The position numbers and the translations under genes are program-made. From UBA12567 sp964598425 (lineage in GTDB: Bacteria > Planctomycetota > Phycisphaerae > Phycisphaerales > SM1A02): a stretch of 64,000 nt of DNA. Of this stretch, positions 7,887 through 17,201 are shown in pieces. Location: NCBI GenBank assembly GCA_964598425.1, contig CAZRBV010000013.1:1-64000 (forward strand), in the 5' to 3' direction. Under the pieces are notes generated by a model. That model was not told the origin of the DNA, ran no database searches, and saw only the letters and a list, made by a program, of their open reading frames with translations. Position 1 is the stretch's first letter. Each line of letters begins with the position of its first letter.

Positions 7887-9323
7887 TCAGGGACAATCGC
7901 CCCAATTCTCAAGCGTGATGAGGAGATCCAGCACATCGCAGACGTCGTCTCCGTTGAAGTCACCGGAGCCGGTTGTGTCACCCCAATACACATTGATCAA
8001 GCGCCACACATCGACACCGTCAATCGTGGAATCAACGTCGGCATTGGCGTTCCCAGGGCACGCGCAGCGATCGAGCACATTGTCCTCATTCAGATCACTT
8101 CCTGGTGCAGTGAAGTCACAGGTGTCACTTCGTTGGTTTCCATCGCAATCTTCGGCTGGTTCACAATTCACGACACGGTATCCGGCGATCGTTGCGGCAT
8201 CGAACAGCACGCGATCGTTCGAGATCGCGACCTGGTATCTATTGGAAAGCACCGCACCACTTGGCGGGCTGAAGTCGATGTCATCGACACTCAGCGGCCA
8301 CCCTGAAAGTGCGTAGACCTGAGTCTGCATGGCTCCGAATCCGTCTGTCCCCCATGTCACGGCGCCCAGCGTCACCCAATCGAGATCTATGTCGTTGATC
8401 TGGGTTGGAACATCGCCGTACTCGATGGCTGCGATGACAGTCCAGGTGCCCGTATCTCCACGAGGAGAATTCAAGAGCTCCACAATCTCGATGCTTGGAT
8501 ACGGATGCGCTCCACTCGTGACATAGTCTCCGCCAATGGTGTACGCCACCCACCCGTAACTGACCGCAACTGATTGGCCAACCTTGGCACCAGCAGGTCC
8601 GGGATTCAGCTCGCCGACCTCCCACCAGGTCCACAGGTTGTTGAGGTACTCCAGGTATTCATACAAGATGACTCCCCCAGCGTCGCTGTTCGCCTCTGGT
8701 GTGCCGATTGCCAAGAGATCGTTGTCGAGATCCAGTGTGACTCCCGTTTCAATGGCGAGATTCAGCACTTGATCAATGCCCCAGGAACCGTCTTCATAGT
8801 GATACATACCGACCGCCGCCAGACCCGTTGTCGAGTCTTCCATCGCCACAGCGAGCCAATCTCCGTCCATGGCGATCGTGCCCCCTCCACGCAGCGTCAT
8901 GTCGTAGCCAGGCGTTGCAATCAACGACCCGGATACGTTCCACGAGCCCATCGAGTACTCATACATGGAAATGTGGCTTGAGCCGGACCCCAGTACACCG
9001 ACTGCAAGCCAGTCACCCGTGGTCGCCACTTCTGTTCCGAATTGCCCTCCTGCAGTGGTTCCCTCGAGCGTCTGCACATCCGACCATGAGTCCTCGCCAT
9101 AGGAACTCACGTACACGGCCCCGATGTTGGCGGCAGCCCCAGGATCGGCAACGGCAGCTGTTCGACCGTTGAAACTCAGCGCCCGCCCATGCCGATGACT
9201 GCCAGTCTCGCCAAGGTCCACCCGAAGATTGCCGGGGCAGTCCAAGCCACCACAGGCGTGCCCACTCAGGAACATCACCAGCGTGGCTGCGGCCGCTGCT
9301 CCGGTGCTCTGCAATGTCGCCAT
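7887..9323 (-). CDS. Secreted beta-propeller-like protein with dockerin-like C-terminus
   Basis: The product has about 478 residues. The ATG at 9323 follows GGAGAGCATAGGA, and the N-terminus (MATLQSTGAAAAATLVMFLSG) is a signal peptide; longer frames upstream are less likely. The body is a set of repeated strands such as GTEVATTGDWLAVGVLG, TIAMDGDWLAVAMED and VTLDLDNDLLAIGTPEAN. These resemble FG-GAP or integrin-alpha-type propeller repeats seen in planctomycete extracellular proteins that record physical or financial-like quantities only by homology. Near residue 410 there is a DCDGNQRSDTCDF calcium-type segment, then a C-terminal dockerin-like pair (VDSTIDGVDVWRLINVYWGD and DFNGDDVCDVLDLLITLENW). 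The function is probably extracellular binding or display; no catalytic motif is visible. Confidence 0.6.
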   Translation of the reverse strand: MATLQSTGAAAAATLVMFLSGHACGGLDCPGNLRVDLGETGSHRHGRALSFNGRTAAVADPGAAANIGAVYVSSYGEDSWSDVQTLEGTTAGGQFGTEVATTGDWLAVGVLGSGSSHISMYEYSMGSWNVSGSLIATPGYDMTLRGGGTIAMDGDWLAVAMEDSTTGLAAVGMYHYEDGSWGIDQVLNLAIETGVTLDLDNDLLAIGTPEANSDAGGVILYEYLEYLNNLWTWWEVGELNPGPAGAKVGQSVAVSYGWVAYTIGGDYVTSGAHPYPSIEIVELLNSPRGDTGTWTVIAAIEYGDVPTQINDIDLDWVTLGAVTWGTDGFGAMQTQVYALSGWPLSVDDIDFSPPSGAVLSNRYQVAISNDRVLFDAATIAGYRVVNCEPAEDCDGNQRSDTCDFTAPGSDLNEDNVLDRCACPGNANADVDSTIDGVDVWRLINVYWGDTTGSGDFNGDDVCDVLDLLITLENWGDCP

Positions 9324-9533
9324 TCCTATGCTCTCCACCCCTCGATCACCTCGATCATGCCGCATCTGCTCTCCTCGGAGCATACTGCCAAAGCACTATC
9401 GAACCGATGTTGATCTCGCCTGCAGCGGCCCGGCAATTGTGGACCCCAAGAGATGATTCTGGGGGATATCACTTGGGACCACGCCCGTAGAGGGGTAGTG
9501 TGGGATTGAGGATCGGAGCAAGAGAGAAAGCCC

Positions 9534-11858
9534 ATGAAGTTTCGACATCTGGCCTGCGGGCTCGGCCTGCTGGTAACTATGTCTTCCACGCCGGCTGGAG
9601 CGGATCAAGCCGCAGCCCTGCTGGAAGGCCCAACGACCGTTCACCGAATCAACCTCGACTTCGCCGAGGCTGACTGGTACCAGATCCTCTTTGACGCCTG
9701 GGGGAACGATGACTTCTACCTCTCCTGTACGTTCACCTAGACTGACGGCGATGGCGTCGATCAGACGCTCGAATCGGTCGGCGCGCGGTTCAAAGGCAAC
9801 TCATCCTTTCAGCACTCCGGAACCCGCAAGTCGATGAAGATCGACTTCAACGAGTTCCTGGACGACCAGGAATTCCTTGGGCTCAAGAAAATCAACCTCA
9901 ATAACAACTACCGCGACCCGAGCATCATGCGTGAGAAGCTGATGCTCGACTTCCTCGGCGATCACATGGATATCCACCGTGCCAACTACGCCCGCGTGAC
10001 GATCAACGGCGAGGACTGGGGCGTCTATATGGTGGTCGAACAGGTCGACAAGACCTTTGCAGAGAAAAAGTGGGGATCCAACGACGACGGCAACCTCTAT
10101 AAGGGAGAGTTCGCCGCCAACCTCGCCGATCAAGGTGACAACCCCGACGATTACCGGGACAACTACGAAAAGAAGACGAACGAAGAGGCCGATGACTGGA
10201 CCGACCTCATCGACCTCTGCCAGTTTCTCTCGGACACCGATCCCGGCGACATGGATACGGTTCTCGGCGATTGGATCGACCTCGATCAGCACCTCAACCT
10301 GCTTGCTGGCCTTGCGCTCTTCGCCAGTTACGACTCGTACATCGGTCCGGCCCACAACTTCTATATGTACCACCGCGCAGCGGATGGGCTCTGGCAGCAC
10401 GTCAACTGGGATAACAACGGCTCCTTCGGCACCTTCCGCAACGGCCTTCCGAGTGGGCAGAACGTGCTCACGACGCCGCTCACCTGGAGCCGCGAGGGAC
10501 AGGGACCAAACGCTGCGCGTCCGTTCGCCGACGCTGTGTTCGAAAACGATGTCCTCCGCCGCGAGTTCCTTCGCACCTGCGCGAAGATGCTTCGCAGCGG
10601 ATTCGACGAAGCCTCCTTTCAGGCTCGCATCGACGAAGTCGATGCGGCCGTCCGCGATGAACTCGCAACCGATCCGTACTTCGAGTTCACGATGGACCAG
10701 TACGACCTGAGCCTGCACAGCAATGTCGACATCGGAAACATTGATCTCTTTGGACTGACGCACCTCATCGATGTCCGTGGCGGCTTCGCTCGGGCGCAGC
10801 TCAATGGCGTTGCCGAGCCGTCTGACATTCGCTTGAATGAGATTCAGACCATCAACACCGCAACAATTGTTGACGAGGCTGGCGACTTCGATCCCTGGAT
10901 CGAGATCTACAACCTCGGTCCCGGCGATGTCACACTGAGCGATCTGTACCTGAGCGATGACGCAGGCTCCCCGCTTGCGTGGCAGCTGCCCAGCGTCGTG
11001 CTCGAAGACGGAGACTTCGCCGTCCTGTGGCTGGATGCCGAACCGGCCGAGGGCGATCATCATGCGAGTTTCACCATGCCTGCAGCGGGCGGCTCGCTAC
11101 ATCTTTCGGATGCCTCCGGCACGTCGATCGACTCGATCGCTGTGCCATCGCTGGATGCCGACACTTCGCTTGGGCGCCATCTCGACGCCCAGGGCGATTG
11201 GGAAGTCACCGGCGAGCCGACTCCTGGCGAGCCGAATATCGCTCCGCCCCCATCGCTTGCGGGCATCGTCATGATCAACGAGTTCATGGCCGACAACGGC
11301 ACTACGATCGCCGACGAAAACGGTGAGTTCGATGACTGGTTCGAGCTCTACAACGCTGGCAGCGAAGAGGTGGATCTTTCGGGCTGCACGATGTCGGACT
11401 CAACATCAACGCCCGATGAGTGGACCATGCCCGATGGAACCGTTCTTGCTGCGGGCGAGTGGCTACTGCTCTGGGCCGATGAAGATCTTGATCAGGGCCC
11501 CCTCCATGCCGACTTCAAACTCGGCGCCAGCGGCGACGAAATTGGCATCTGGTCACCAGCCGGTGATCTGATCGACTCCATCGAGTTCGGCGCGCAGGAA
11601 GAGGACATCTCTTCGGGCCGCGCCCCTGACGGCGGCGCCAACTGGCAATTCTTCCAGCCAGCGACTCCGGGCGAGTCGAATACTTCGTCCACGCCATGTC
11701 CAGGCGACGTCGACGGCGACGCTTCGATCGGCGTCAAGGATCTTCTTGCAGTCATCGCCGGATGGGGATCGCCTGACGGTGATGCCGATGGTGACGGCAC
11801 AACTGGCGTGAAAGACCTCTTGCTTGTCATCTCTGTTTGGGGAGAAAGTTGCCCATGA
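9534..11858 (+). pseudogene. CotH-kinase-family protein with lamin-tail and dockerin domains, broken by one in-frame TAG
   Basis: The frame is open from MKFRHLACGLGLLVTMSS (signal peptide) to the end except for a single TAG at 9738-9740 (after YLSCTFT). Immediately after it the same frame continues TDGDGVDQTLESVGARFKGN, the strand leading into the CotH core (RFKGNSSF, KSMKIDFNEF, VVEQVDKTF, WDNNGSFG). So the stop falls in the N-terminal beta segment before the kinase fold. Downstream are two lamin-tail-like domains (DIRLNEIQT..WIEIYNLGPGDVTLSD and IVMINEFMADNG..WFELYNAGSEEVDLSG) and two dockerin repeats (DVDGDASIGVKDLLAVIAGW). Full length would be 774 residues, and an internal start at 9834 could give 674. 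CotH proteins phosphorylate surface proteins; its target here is unknown. The stop codon overlaps the next gene's ATG. Confidence 0.75.
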
Positions 11859-13267
11859 CCCGCTTCAGCACACTTGTGACCATGATCGCTTCCTGCATTG
11901 CGTCGACCGCTGCGGCCGAAGTCTACGACGGGTACACGCTGTACAACTCGCTCAACAGCTCGACGACATACCTTCGGAACAACAGCGGTTCGGTCGTTCA
12001 GACATGGCAAGGCGCTGATCGCCCTGCCAGTACCGCCTATGTTCTTGAGGGTGGCGTGCTCCTTCGCCCTTGCGCGATCAACAACCCAACCATGGAAGGC
12101 GGAGCCGTCGGCGGACGCGTCCAGAAGATCGATCTGGATGGCAGCATCCTGTGGGACTACACGCTCAGCACGTATGAGCTGCAGCCACACCATGAAGTTA
12201 TTCCGATGCCCAACGGCAACGCGCTCTTCATCTGTTGGCACCGGAGATCGAACAGCGAAGCAACCGCAGCAGGCCGCACCGGATTGAATGGTGAACTGTG
12301 GTCAACCAGCATTGTGGAAGTCCAGCCGACGGGCCTCACAAGCGGCGAGATCGTGTGGCGGTGGAATCTGTGGGACCACCTTGTGCAGGACACCAGTGCG
12401 TCTCTTCCCAACTATGGCGATCCGGCGGACTTCCCGCACCGCTACGACGTCAACTACGGGTCAACACACGGCCAAGGGGGAGACTGGATCCACGCGAACG
12501 GAATGGACTACAACCCCGAGTTGGATCAGATCGTCTTTTCAAGTCACTACACGATGGAGTTCTACGTCATCGATCACAGTACGACGACCGAGGAGGCTGC
12601 CGGAAGCACCGGCGGCAATTCCGGCATGGGCGGTGACATCCTCTATCGCTGGGGCAACCCAGCAGCCTACGGCCGCGGCAACAGCAGCGATCAAGTGAAC
12701 TACGTTCTGCATGGCGTCAACTGGGTGGATGAAGGTATGCCCGGCGCAGGGAACATCATCTGGTTCAACAACGGCGACCGCAGCGGAAACCAGAACGACT
12801 ATTCGTCCGTGCTCGAAGTCACGCCTCCAATTCAACCGAACGGCACCTATAGCATCGGTGCCAGTGATCCGTTTGGTCCTGAGGATGCAATGGTTGTCTA
12901 TGAAGATGAAAACACCTTCTACGCGAATCACTTGAGCGGCTGCTTCCGCCTGGAGAACGGCAATACGATCGCCACAGAGGGCACAACAGGGACATTGCTT
13001 GAAATCGATCCATCGGGCAATGTCGCATGGCAGTACTCCGTCAGTGGACAGCTCGCCAAAGCTCAAAAACTTCCGACAAACTGTCTTGACCCACCGAGCC
13101 CGTGCCCGTCCGACATCAGCGGCGACGGAGTCGTCGGAGTTGATGACATCCTCGCGCTCATTGCCGCCTGGGGCACGTCCGATCCGGACGCCGACGTCGA
13201 TGACAATGGCGTCGTGGATACCAACGATGTGCTGGCGGTACTCTCTGCGTGGGGCGATTGCGACTGA
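11855..13267 (+). CDS. Arylsulfotransferase-like (ASST family) secreted protein with dockerin-like C-terminus
   Basis: The product has 470 residues. It starts at MTRFSTLVTMIASCIASTAA (signal peptide), with its ATG overlapping the CotH stop (ATGA), so the two genes are translationally coupled. The body has the repeats and motifs of the arylsulfotransferase/ASST-like six-bladed propeller family: PHHEVIPMPNGNALFICW, IHANGMDYNPELDQIVFSS, LYRWGNPAAYGRG and LHGVNWVDEGMPGAGNIIWF. Family members transfer sulfate between phenolic compounds in the periplasm, and many planctomycete paralogues are uncharacterised. The C-terminal 60 residues are two dockerin repeats (DISGDGVVGVDDILALIAAW and DVDDNGVVDTNDVLAVLSAW). 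Enzymatic activity is not proven by sequence, since the catalytic His cannot be fixed with confidence. Confidence 0.7.
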   Translation: MTRFSTLVTMIASCIASTAAAEVYDGYTLYNSLNSSTTYLRNNSGSVVQTWQGADRPASTAYVLEGGVLLRPCAINNPTMEGGAVGGRVQKIDLDGSILWDYTLSTYELQPHHEVIPMPNGNALFICWHRRSNSEATAAGRTGLNGELWSTSIVEVQPTGLTSGEIVWRWNLWDHLVQDTSASLPNYGDPADFPHRYDVNYGSTHGQGGDWIHANGMDYNPELDQIVFSSHYTMEFYVIDHSTTTEEAAGSTGGNSGMGGDILYRWGNPAAYGRGNSSDQVNYVLHGVNWVDEGMPGAGNIIWFNNGDRSGNQNDYSSVLEVTPPIQPNGTYSIGASDPFGPEDAMVVYEDENTFYANHLSGCFRLENGNTIATEGTTGTLLEIDPSGNVAWQYSVSGQLAKAQKLPTNCLDPPSPCPSDISGDGVVGVDDILALIAAWGTSDPDADVDDNGVVDTNDVLAVLSAWGDCD

Positions 13268-13424
13268 TTGGCTGAACGGATCGGTTCAGCGGCCATATCA
13301 GGTCACGAGTTGGACGAGCCAACCCGCACGCGGAAGATTCACACACTCATCTCGGATGCTGCCTACACTAGTCGGCACATGTCTCACGGGGGGATCGCAG
13401 AGACATTCTGAGAGGGTGACACAT

Positions 13425-14537
13425 ATGCGACTGTTCACAGCGACGCTGACTTCAACCTTGCTGTTCGCGGCGACATCCGCGCTTCAAGCCGGCGAGTTTC
13501 CAGATGAATACTTCTTCGGCGGCGCCGACCGATCCAAGGCACTCGCAGCCCTCGAAGGCACGCCTGCGGCTGAGCTCCAACTCGATGCGTGGATCGGCGA
13601 TGAGACTTCGCTTGAGGAACTCAAGGGCAATGTCGTCATCGTTGACTTCTGGGCGACCTGGTGCGGCCCGTGCATGGCCGCTATCCCGAAGAACATTGCG
13701 CTTGTTGAAAAGTACAAGGACAAAGGATTCCAGTTCATAGGCGTGCACGATTCCGGTGGAGGCTGGGACAAAGCTGCAGGCGTTGTCTCCGACAAGAAGA
13801 TCAACTATCCGGTCGCCCGCGATGCTGATGGCAAGAGCGTCAAGGCCTACGGGCTCAGCTTCTGGCCGACCTATGTGGCCATTGATCGCAGCGGCGTCGT
13901 TCGCGCTGCGGGACTGATTCCGAGCAAGGTCGAAGAGGTCGTCAAGGTTCTCATTGAAGAACCGGGTGGTCCGTTGGCCGCTTCTTCTGGCGAGTTCCCC
14001 GCAGACTGGTACATCGGAGGCGAATACCGCCCTGCGGGCCTCGCATCACTCGAGGGCGCCCCCGCGCCAGCCATCGAGATCACCGATGACGCTGAGTGGA
14101 TCGGCGTTCCACAATCAGCCGAAGATCGCGAAGGGCACATCACCATCGTTCGCTTTGTCTCGCCCGCCAGTCCAGACATTCAGGACGTGATGAAGGGGTG
14201 GGCCGAGTCCGCCCGATCACTGTCGCCCCATGGCGTTCGCGTCCTCGGCGTGTGTGATCCGCTGTGCGACTGGACTGCGATGCAAAGCCTCATCGGAGAC
14301 GAACAACCGGCGTTTCCAATTGTCCGCGATCAGGCGCCCGAGGAAGGCGCCGCCCCACTCGGTCGGACGGCTGCAGCATACGGCGTCAGGATCTGGCCGA
14401 CCGCCGTCGTGATCGATCGAAACGGACGCCTTCGAGCTGCAGGAATCGCAGACCCGCACCTCGAGGCAGTCGTTGAGAAGTTGATGGTGGAACCCCTGAA
14501 CATTTCAGACCCCGAAGAAGGAAAGCAAAACTCATGA
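13425..14537 (+). CDS. Periplasmic protein with two thioredoxin-like domains (one redox-active)
   Basis: The product has 370 residues. The ATG at 13425 follows AGAGGGTG, and MRLFTATLTSTLLFAATSALQAG is a signal peptide; longer open sequence upstream is out-of-frame reading of the previous gene. The first domain (about 45-175) is TlpA/thiol-disulfide-oxidoreductase-like with the active site FWATWCGPCMAAIP and the cis-Pro region SFWPTYVAIDRSG. The second domain (about 195-355) repeats the fold (VRIWPTAVVIDRNGRLRAAG) but has no CxxC where expected (RFVSPASPDIQD), so it is probably structural or a degenerate partner. Each domain is introduced by a similar EFPxxxxxGG segment, indicating internal duplication. 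Its stop overlaps moxR (ATGA), which ties it to the following operon, perhaps as a periplasmic thiol-handling partner. Confidence 0.8.
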   Translation: MRLFTATLTSTLLFAATSALQAGEFPDEYFFGGADRSKALAALEGTPAAELQLDAWIGDETSLEELKGNVVIVDFWATWCGPCMAAIPKNIALVEKYKDKGFQFIGVHDSGGGWDKAAGVVSDKKINYPVARDADGKSVKAYGLSFWPTYVAIDRSGVVRAAGLIPSKVEEVVKVLIEEPGGPLAASSGEFPADWYIGGEYRPAGLASLEGAPAPAIEITDDAEWIGVPQSAEDREGHITIVRFVSPASPDIQDVMKGWAESARSLSPHGVRVLGVCDPLCDWTAMQSLIGDEQPAFPIVRDQAPEEGAAPLGRTAAAYGVRIWPTAVVIDRNGRLRAAGIADPHLEAVVEKLMVEPLNISDPEEGKQNS

Positions 14538-15538
14538 ACGATGGCATCGTCGATGCGAACACGGCAGGCACGAGCGCCGACACTTCATTCGCAGACACCG
14601 TCCGGGCCAGCGTTGCCAGGACAGTTGTCGGACAGGAAGTTGTAGTCGAGCGCATCCTCATTGCGCTGCTGACCGGTGGCCACCTGCTCCTTGAGGGTGT
14701 TCCCGGGATTGCCAAGACCCTGCTCGTGCAGTCTGTCGGCAAGGCAGTTGACCTGCAGTTCAAACGTATTCAGTTCACGATTGACTTGCTCCCTTCCGAC
14801 ATTGTCGGCTCCGAGATACTTGACGCAGAAACCGGCACCTTTCGTGTTCATCGCGGACCGATTTTTACGAACCTGCTGCTTGCCGACGAGATCAACCGGG
14901 CCAGCCCAAAGGTGCAGTCGGCACTGCTGGAAGCGATGCAGGAACGCAAGGTGTCCATTGGGGACGAGACGCACGAACTTCCAGCACCATTCCTCGTCAT
15001 CGCTACCCAGAACCCCGTGGAGCAGGCTGGCACATTCGAGCTTCCGGAAGCGCAGCTCGACCGCTTCATGCTCAGGCACCGCTTGACGTATCCGACGCAG
15101 GAGCAGGAGACCGAGGTTGTCCGCCGCGGCCTCAACCTCAAGTTGAAACGGCAGGGTGAAGGCGCCGTTCCAATGACTGCGTTTGATGCCATCGACGAAG
15201 CCAGCCCGTTTCACATCTCCGACCTGACTGCTTCCATGGAAGCTGTTCTGAACGTCCACGTAAGCGATGTCTTCATGCGAGATTGCGTTGAACTTGTGAC
15301 GATGACTCGCAGCCACCCCGATATCGAATTGGGCTGCTCACCCAGAGCAGCCATCGCGCTCGTGCAGGCTTCTCGGGCAAGGGCATTCGTACACGGACGC
15401 GACTATGCAATCCCGGAAGACTTCCTGTCCCTCGCCGAAGATGTTGTGCTCCACCGCATGCGTCTTACGTACGAGGCATTGGCCGAAGGACGACGAGGCG
15501 AGGATGTGTTGAATGACCTCCTCACAGCACTCGCCTGA
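14534..15538 (+). CDS. moxR: MoxR-family AAA ATPase
   Basis: This 334-residue cytoplasmic AAA+ ATPase is thought to act as a chaperone for the maturation of complexes containing VWA-domain partners. Walker A is GVPGIAKT (near residue 57), Walker B LLADEINRA, sensor/arginine region ATQNPVEQAGTFELPEAQLD, and the C-terminal lid carries SPRAAIALVQASRARA, all typical of MoxR. The length is normal. The ATG overlaps the thioredoxin gene stop, and the TGA overlaps the next ATG (TGATG), so this is a coupled operon member. MoxR-DUF58-VWA sets are widespread; the substrate complex in planctomycetes is not known. Confidence 0.9.
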   Translation: MNDGIVDANTAGTSADTSFADTVRASVARTVVGQEVVVERILIALLTGGHLLLEGVPGIAKTLLVQSVGKAVDLQFKRIQFTIDLLPSDIVGSEILDAETGTFRVHRGPIFTNLLLADEINRASPKVQSALLEAMQERKVSIGDETHELPAPFLVIATQNPVEQAGTFELPEAQLDRFMLRHRLTYPTQEQETEVVRRGLNLKLKRQGEGAVPMTAFDAIDEASPFHISDLTASMEAVLNVHVSDVFMRDCVELVTMTRSHPDIELGCSPRAAIALVQASRARAFVHGRDYAIPEDFLSLAEDVVLHRMRLTYEALAEGRRGEDVLNDLLTALA

Positions 15539-16413
15539 TGCGGACGCAGCACCCCGAACTTGTTCCGCCCGATGAGCTCGCCCACGGCGACTTTGAGATG
15601 GTTGTCCGTCGACTCGCCGATGATCTTGCCTTTGGAACCGATTCATCGCTCTTCACCGGAAGTGGCTTGGAGTACGCGCAGTCTCGCAAGTACGAACCCG
15701 GCGACCCTATCAAACAGATCGATTGGCGGCTCACCGCAAGGTCAAATGGAACGTGGGTCAAGGAGTACGAAGCGCTCAAGCGTACGGCGGTGTATCTCGT
15801 CCTCGACACATCTGCTTCAATGGCAGTGTCGTCGGCGCCCCTCTCGAAGCACGACCTCGCCGTGTGGATTGCCGCAGCCGTCGGTCTCATCGCGCAGCGT
15901 CGACTGAGCCCCTGCGCGGTCATTGGCGCTGGTGAGCGTTCACCGCGGTTTCAACCAAGTCTCATCCGCACCGATCTCTGGCGATCGCTCGAGCCGATGC
16001 GGAGCCTGGATCATGGTGAACCGACCAATCTGGGCGACCGGCTGGAGAAGCTCACAACCCGTGCCGGACGGTCAAGCGTCATCGTGATCTTGTCTGATCT
16101 CCATGATCCCGGCGCGCTTCCTGCCATTCGCCATGCGGCGCAGCGTCACGACGTGATCGTCATGGAGCTGCGCGACCCGGCGGAGTTCGGTCGGCTCTCG
16201 GCGGGGTACTTTCGGGGTCGTGAGGCTGAAACAGGGCAGCACTTCCTTGGTCACGGGCGATCGCACTGGGAAGCTGAGCAGCAGGACGATGTCGGCACCG
16301 CGCTGGCTCGGTGCGGCGCCAGCTGGCTCCGCCTCGTGACCGATCAACCCTTCATGCCGCCGCTCCGGCACTTTCTGACTCGGCGCGTCAGTGCTGCGCG
16401 AGGCCGCACATGA
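15538..16413 (+). CDS. DUF58 domain protein
   Basis: The product has 291 residues and carries the DUF58 signature YEPGDPIKQIDWRLTARSNGTWVKEYE (residues about 55-80). A VWA-like half follows (VYLVLDTSASMA, SVIVILSDLHDPGALPAI), retaining DxSxS but with an irregular MIDAS site. There is no membrane helix, so it is probably a cytoplasmic peripheral protein that acts with MoxR. It starts by TGATG overlap with moxR and ends by ATGA overlap with the next gene, which shows tight co-translation. The specific function is unknown. Confidence 0.85.
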   Translation: MRTQHPELVPPDELAHGDFEMVVRRLADDLAFGTDSSLFTGSGLEYAQSRKYEPGDPIKQIDWRLTARSNGTWVKEYEALKRTAVYLVLDTSASMAVSSAPLSKHDLAVWIAAAVGLIAQRRLSPCAVIGAGERSPRFQPSLIRTDLWRSLEPMRSLDHGEPTNLGDRLEKLTTRAGRSSVIVILSDLHDPGALPAIRHAAQRHDVIVMELRDPAEFGRLSAGYFRGREAETGQHFLGHGRSHWEAEQQDDVGTALARCGASWLRLVTDQPFMPPLRHFLTRRVSAARGRT

Positions 16414-17201
16414 AGTTCCTTTGCCTGCTCGTCTTGATGATGCCCACCTCGGCGGATTCCGAACCGCTAGCCACCGCAACGCGCGGCATTACCGGCACCG
16501 TCACAATCACAACCGATCGTGGCGTGGTTCGAGGCAGGCCCGATCTTGACCTGAACGCCCCACTCCTCGTCCGCGTCGCAGATGCTCAACAAGAACTCGA
16601 TGGACGCGTGGTGTACGTACTGGAGTTCATTGGAACCGAGCCAGGCATCTTCGATCTAAGAGAAGTGCTGACCGTGGGCGAGGCTTCAGACGCCAAGGCA
16701 ATCGCTCCGATCCCGATCGAGATCGTGACCAACCTCGGCGACAACGCAGCAACTGACCTTGCGATCTCCATGCCGCCGCACATCGGTCTGACCGGCGGGT
16801 ACGTGAACTGGCTGATTGCGATCGGAGTCGCGTGGATTCTCGTTCCCGCGGTGTTTCTCTTCCGCAAGGCAATCAGGCCGAAACCCGAGGAAGCAATCCC
16901 CGTCCCCGAACCGACAATCGCCCAGCAGCTCGAACCACTCGTCACGGCGGCTGCGGCGCGGTCGCTGAGTGTCTCCGAGAAGGGGCGGCTTGAACTCATG
17001 CTGTACTGGTTCTGGCAGGAAAACCTCGGCCTTGGCGAGGCAAAGCCCGCAGCCGTCGCCATGCTTCGCAACCACGAGACGGCCGGAATACTGCTTCGGG
17101 CGGTCGAGTCGTGGCTGCACAACCCCGAATCACCACAGCCAAGTCGTGGCGACATTGCCTTGCTTCTCGAACCATACGCGCGGACTTCGGCGGCGCCATG
17201 A
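16410..17201 (+). CDS. Membrane protein of the MoxR/VWA operon
   Basis: The product has 263 residues. The ATG at 16410 overlaps the DUF58 stop. It has a short signal peptide (MKFLCLLVLMMPTSA), a periplasmic beta-rich domain (GTVTITTDRG, LVRVADAQQELDGRVVYVLEF), one central transmembrane helix (LIAIGVAWILVPAVFLFRKA, near residues 135-155) and a cytoplasmic helical tail. The layout resembles the BatD/DUF4381-type partners in Bat operons, where a periplasmic domain is followed by one helix. I cannot name the family with confidence. It overlaps the next gene by ATGA. Confidence 0.6.
   Translation: MKFLCLLVLMMPTSADSEPLATATRGITGTVTITTDRGVVRGRPDLDLNAPLLVRVADAQQELDGRVVYVLEFIGTEPGIFDLREVLTVGEASDAKAIAPIPIEIVTNLGDNAATDLAISMPPHIGLTGGYVNWLIAIGVAWILVPAVFLFRKAIRPKPEEAIPVPEPTIAQQLEPLVTAAAARSLSVSEKGRLELMLYWFWQENLGLGEAKPAAVAMLRNHETAGILLRAVESWLHNPESPQPSRGDIALLLEPYARTSAAP

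Noticed and set aside
4022..9740. Recoding of TAG as a sense codon in this genome
   Set aside because: TAG ends normal genes in the same window (carbonic anhydrase at 6542-6544 and the protein ending at 19970), so the two in-frame TAGs are better explained as local lesions or errors.
9801..11063. A 420-residue open frame on the minus strand opposite the CotH gene
   Set aside because: It is the antisense of a well-supported coding region in a GC-rich genome. Its Val/Glu/Asp-rich translation has no recognisable domain.
12999..13424. Long 5' extension of the thioredoxin-domain protein
   Set aside because: It overlaps the end of the arylsulfotransferase-like gene in another frame. The ATG at 13425 has a ribosome-binding site and signal peptide.
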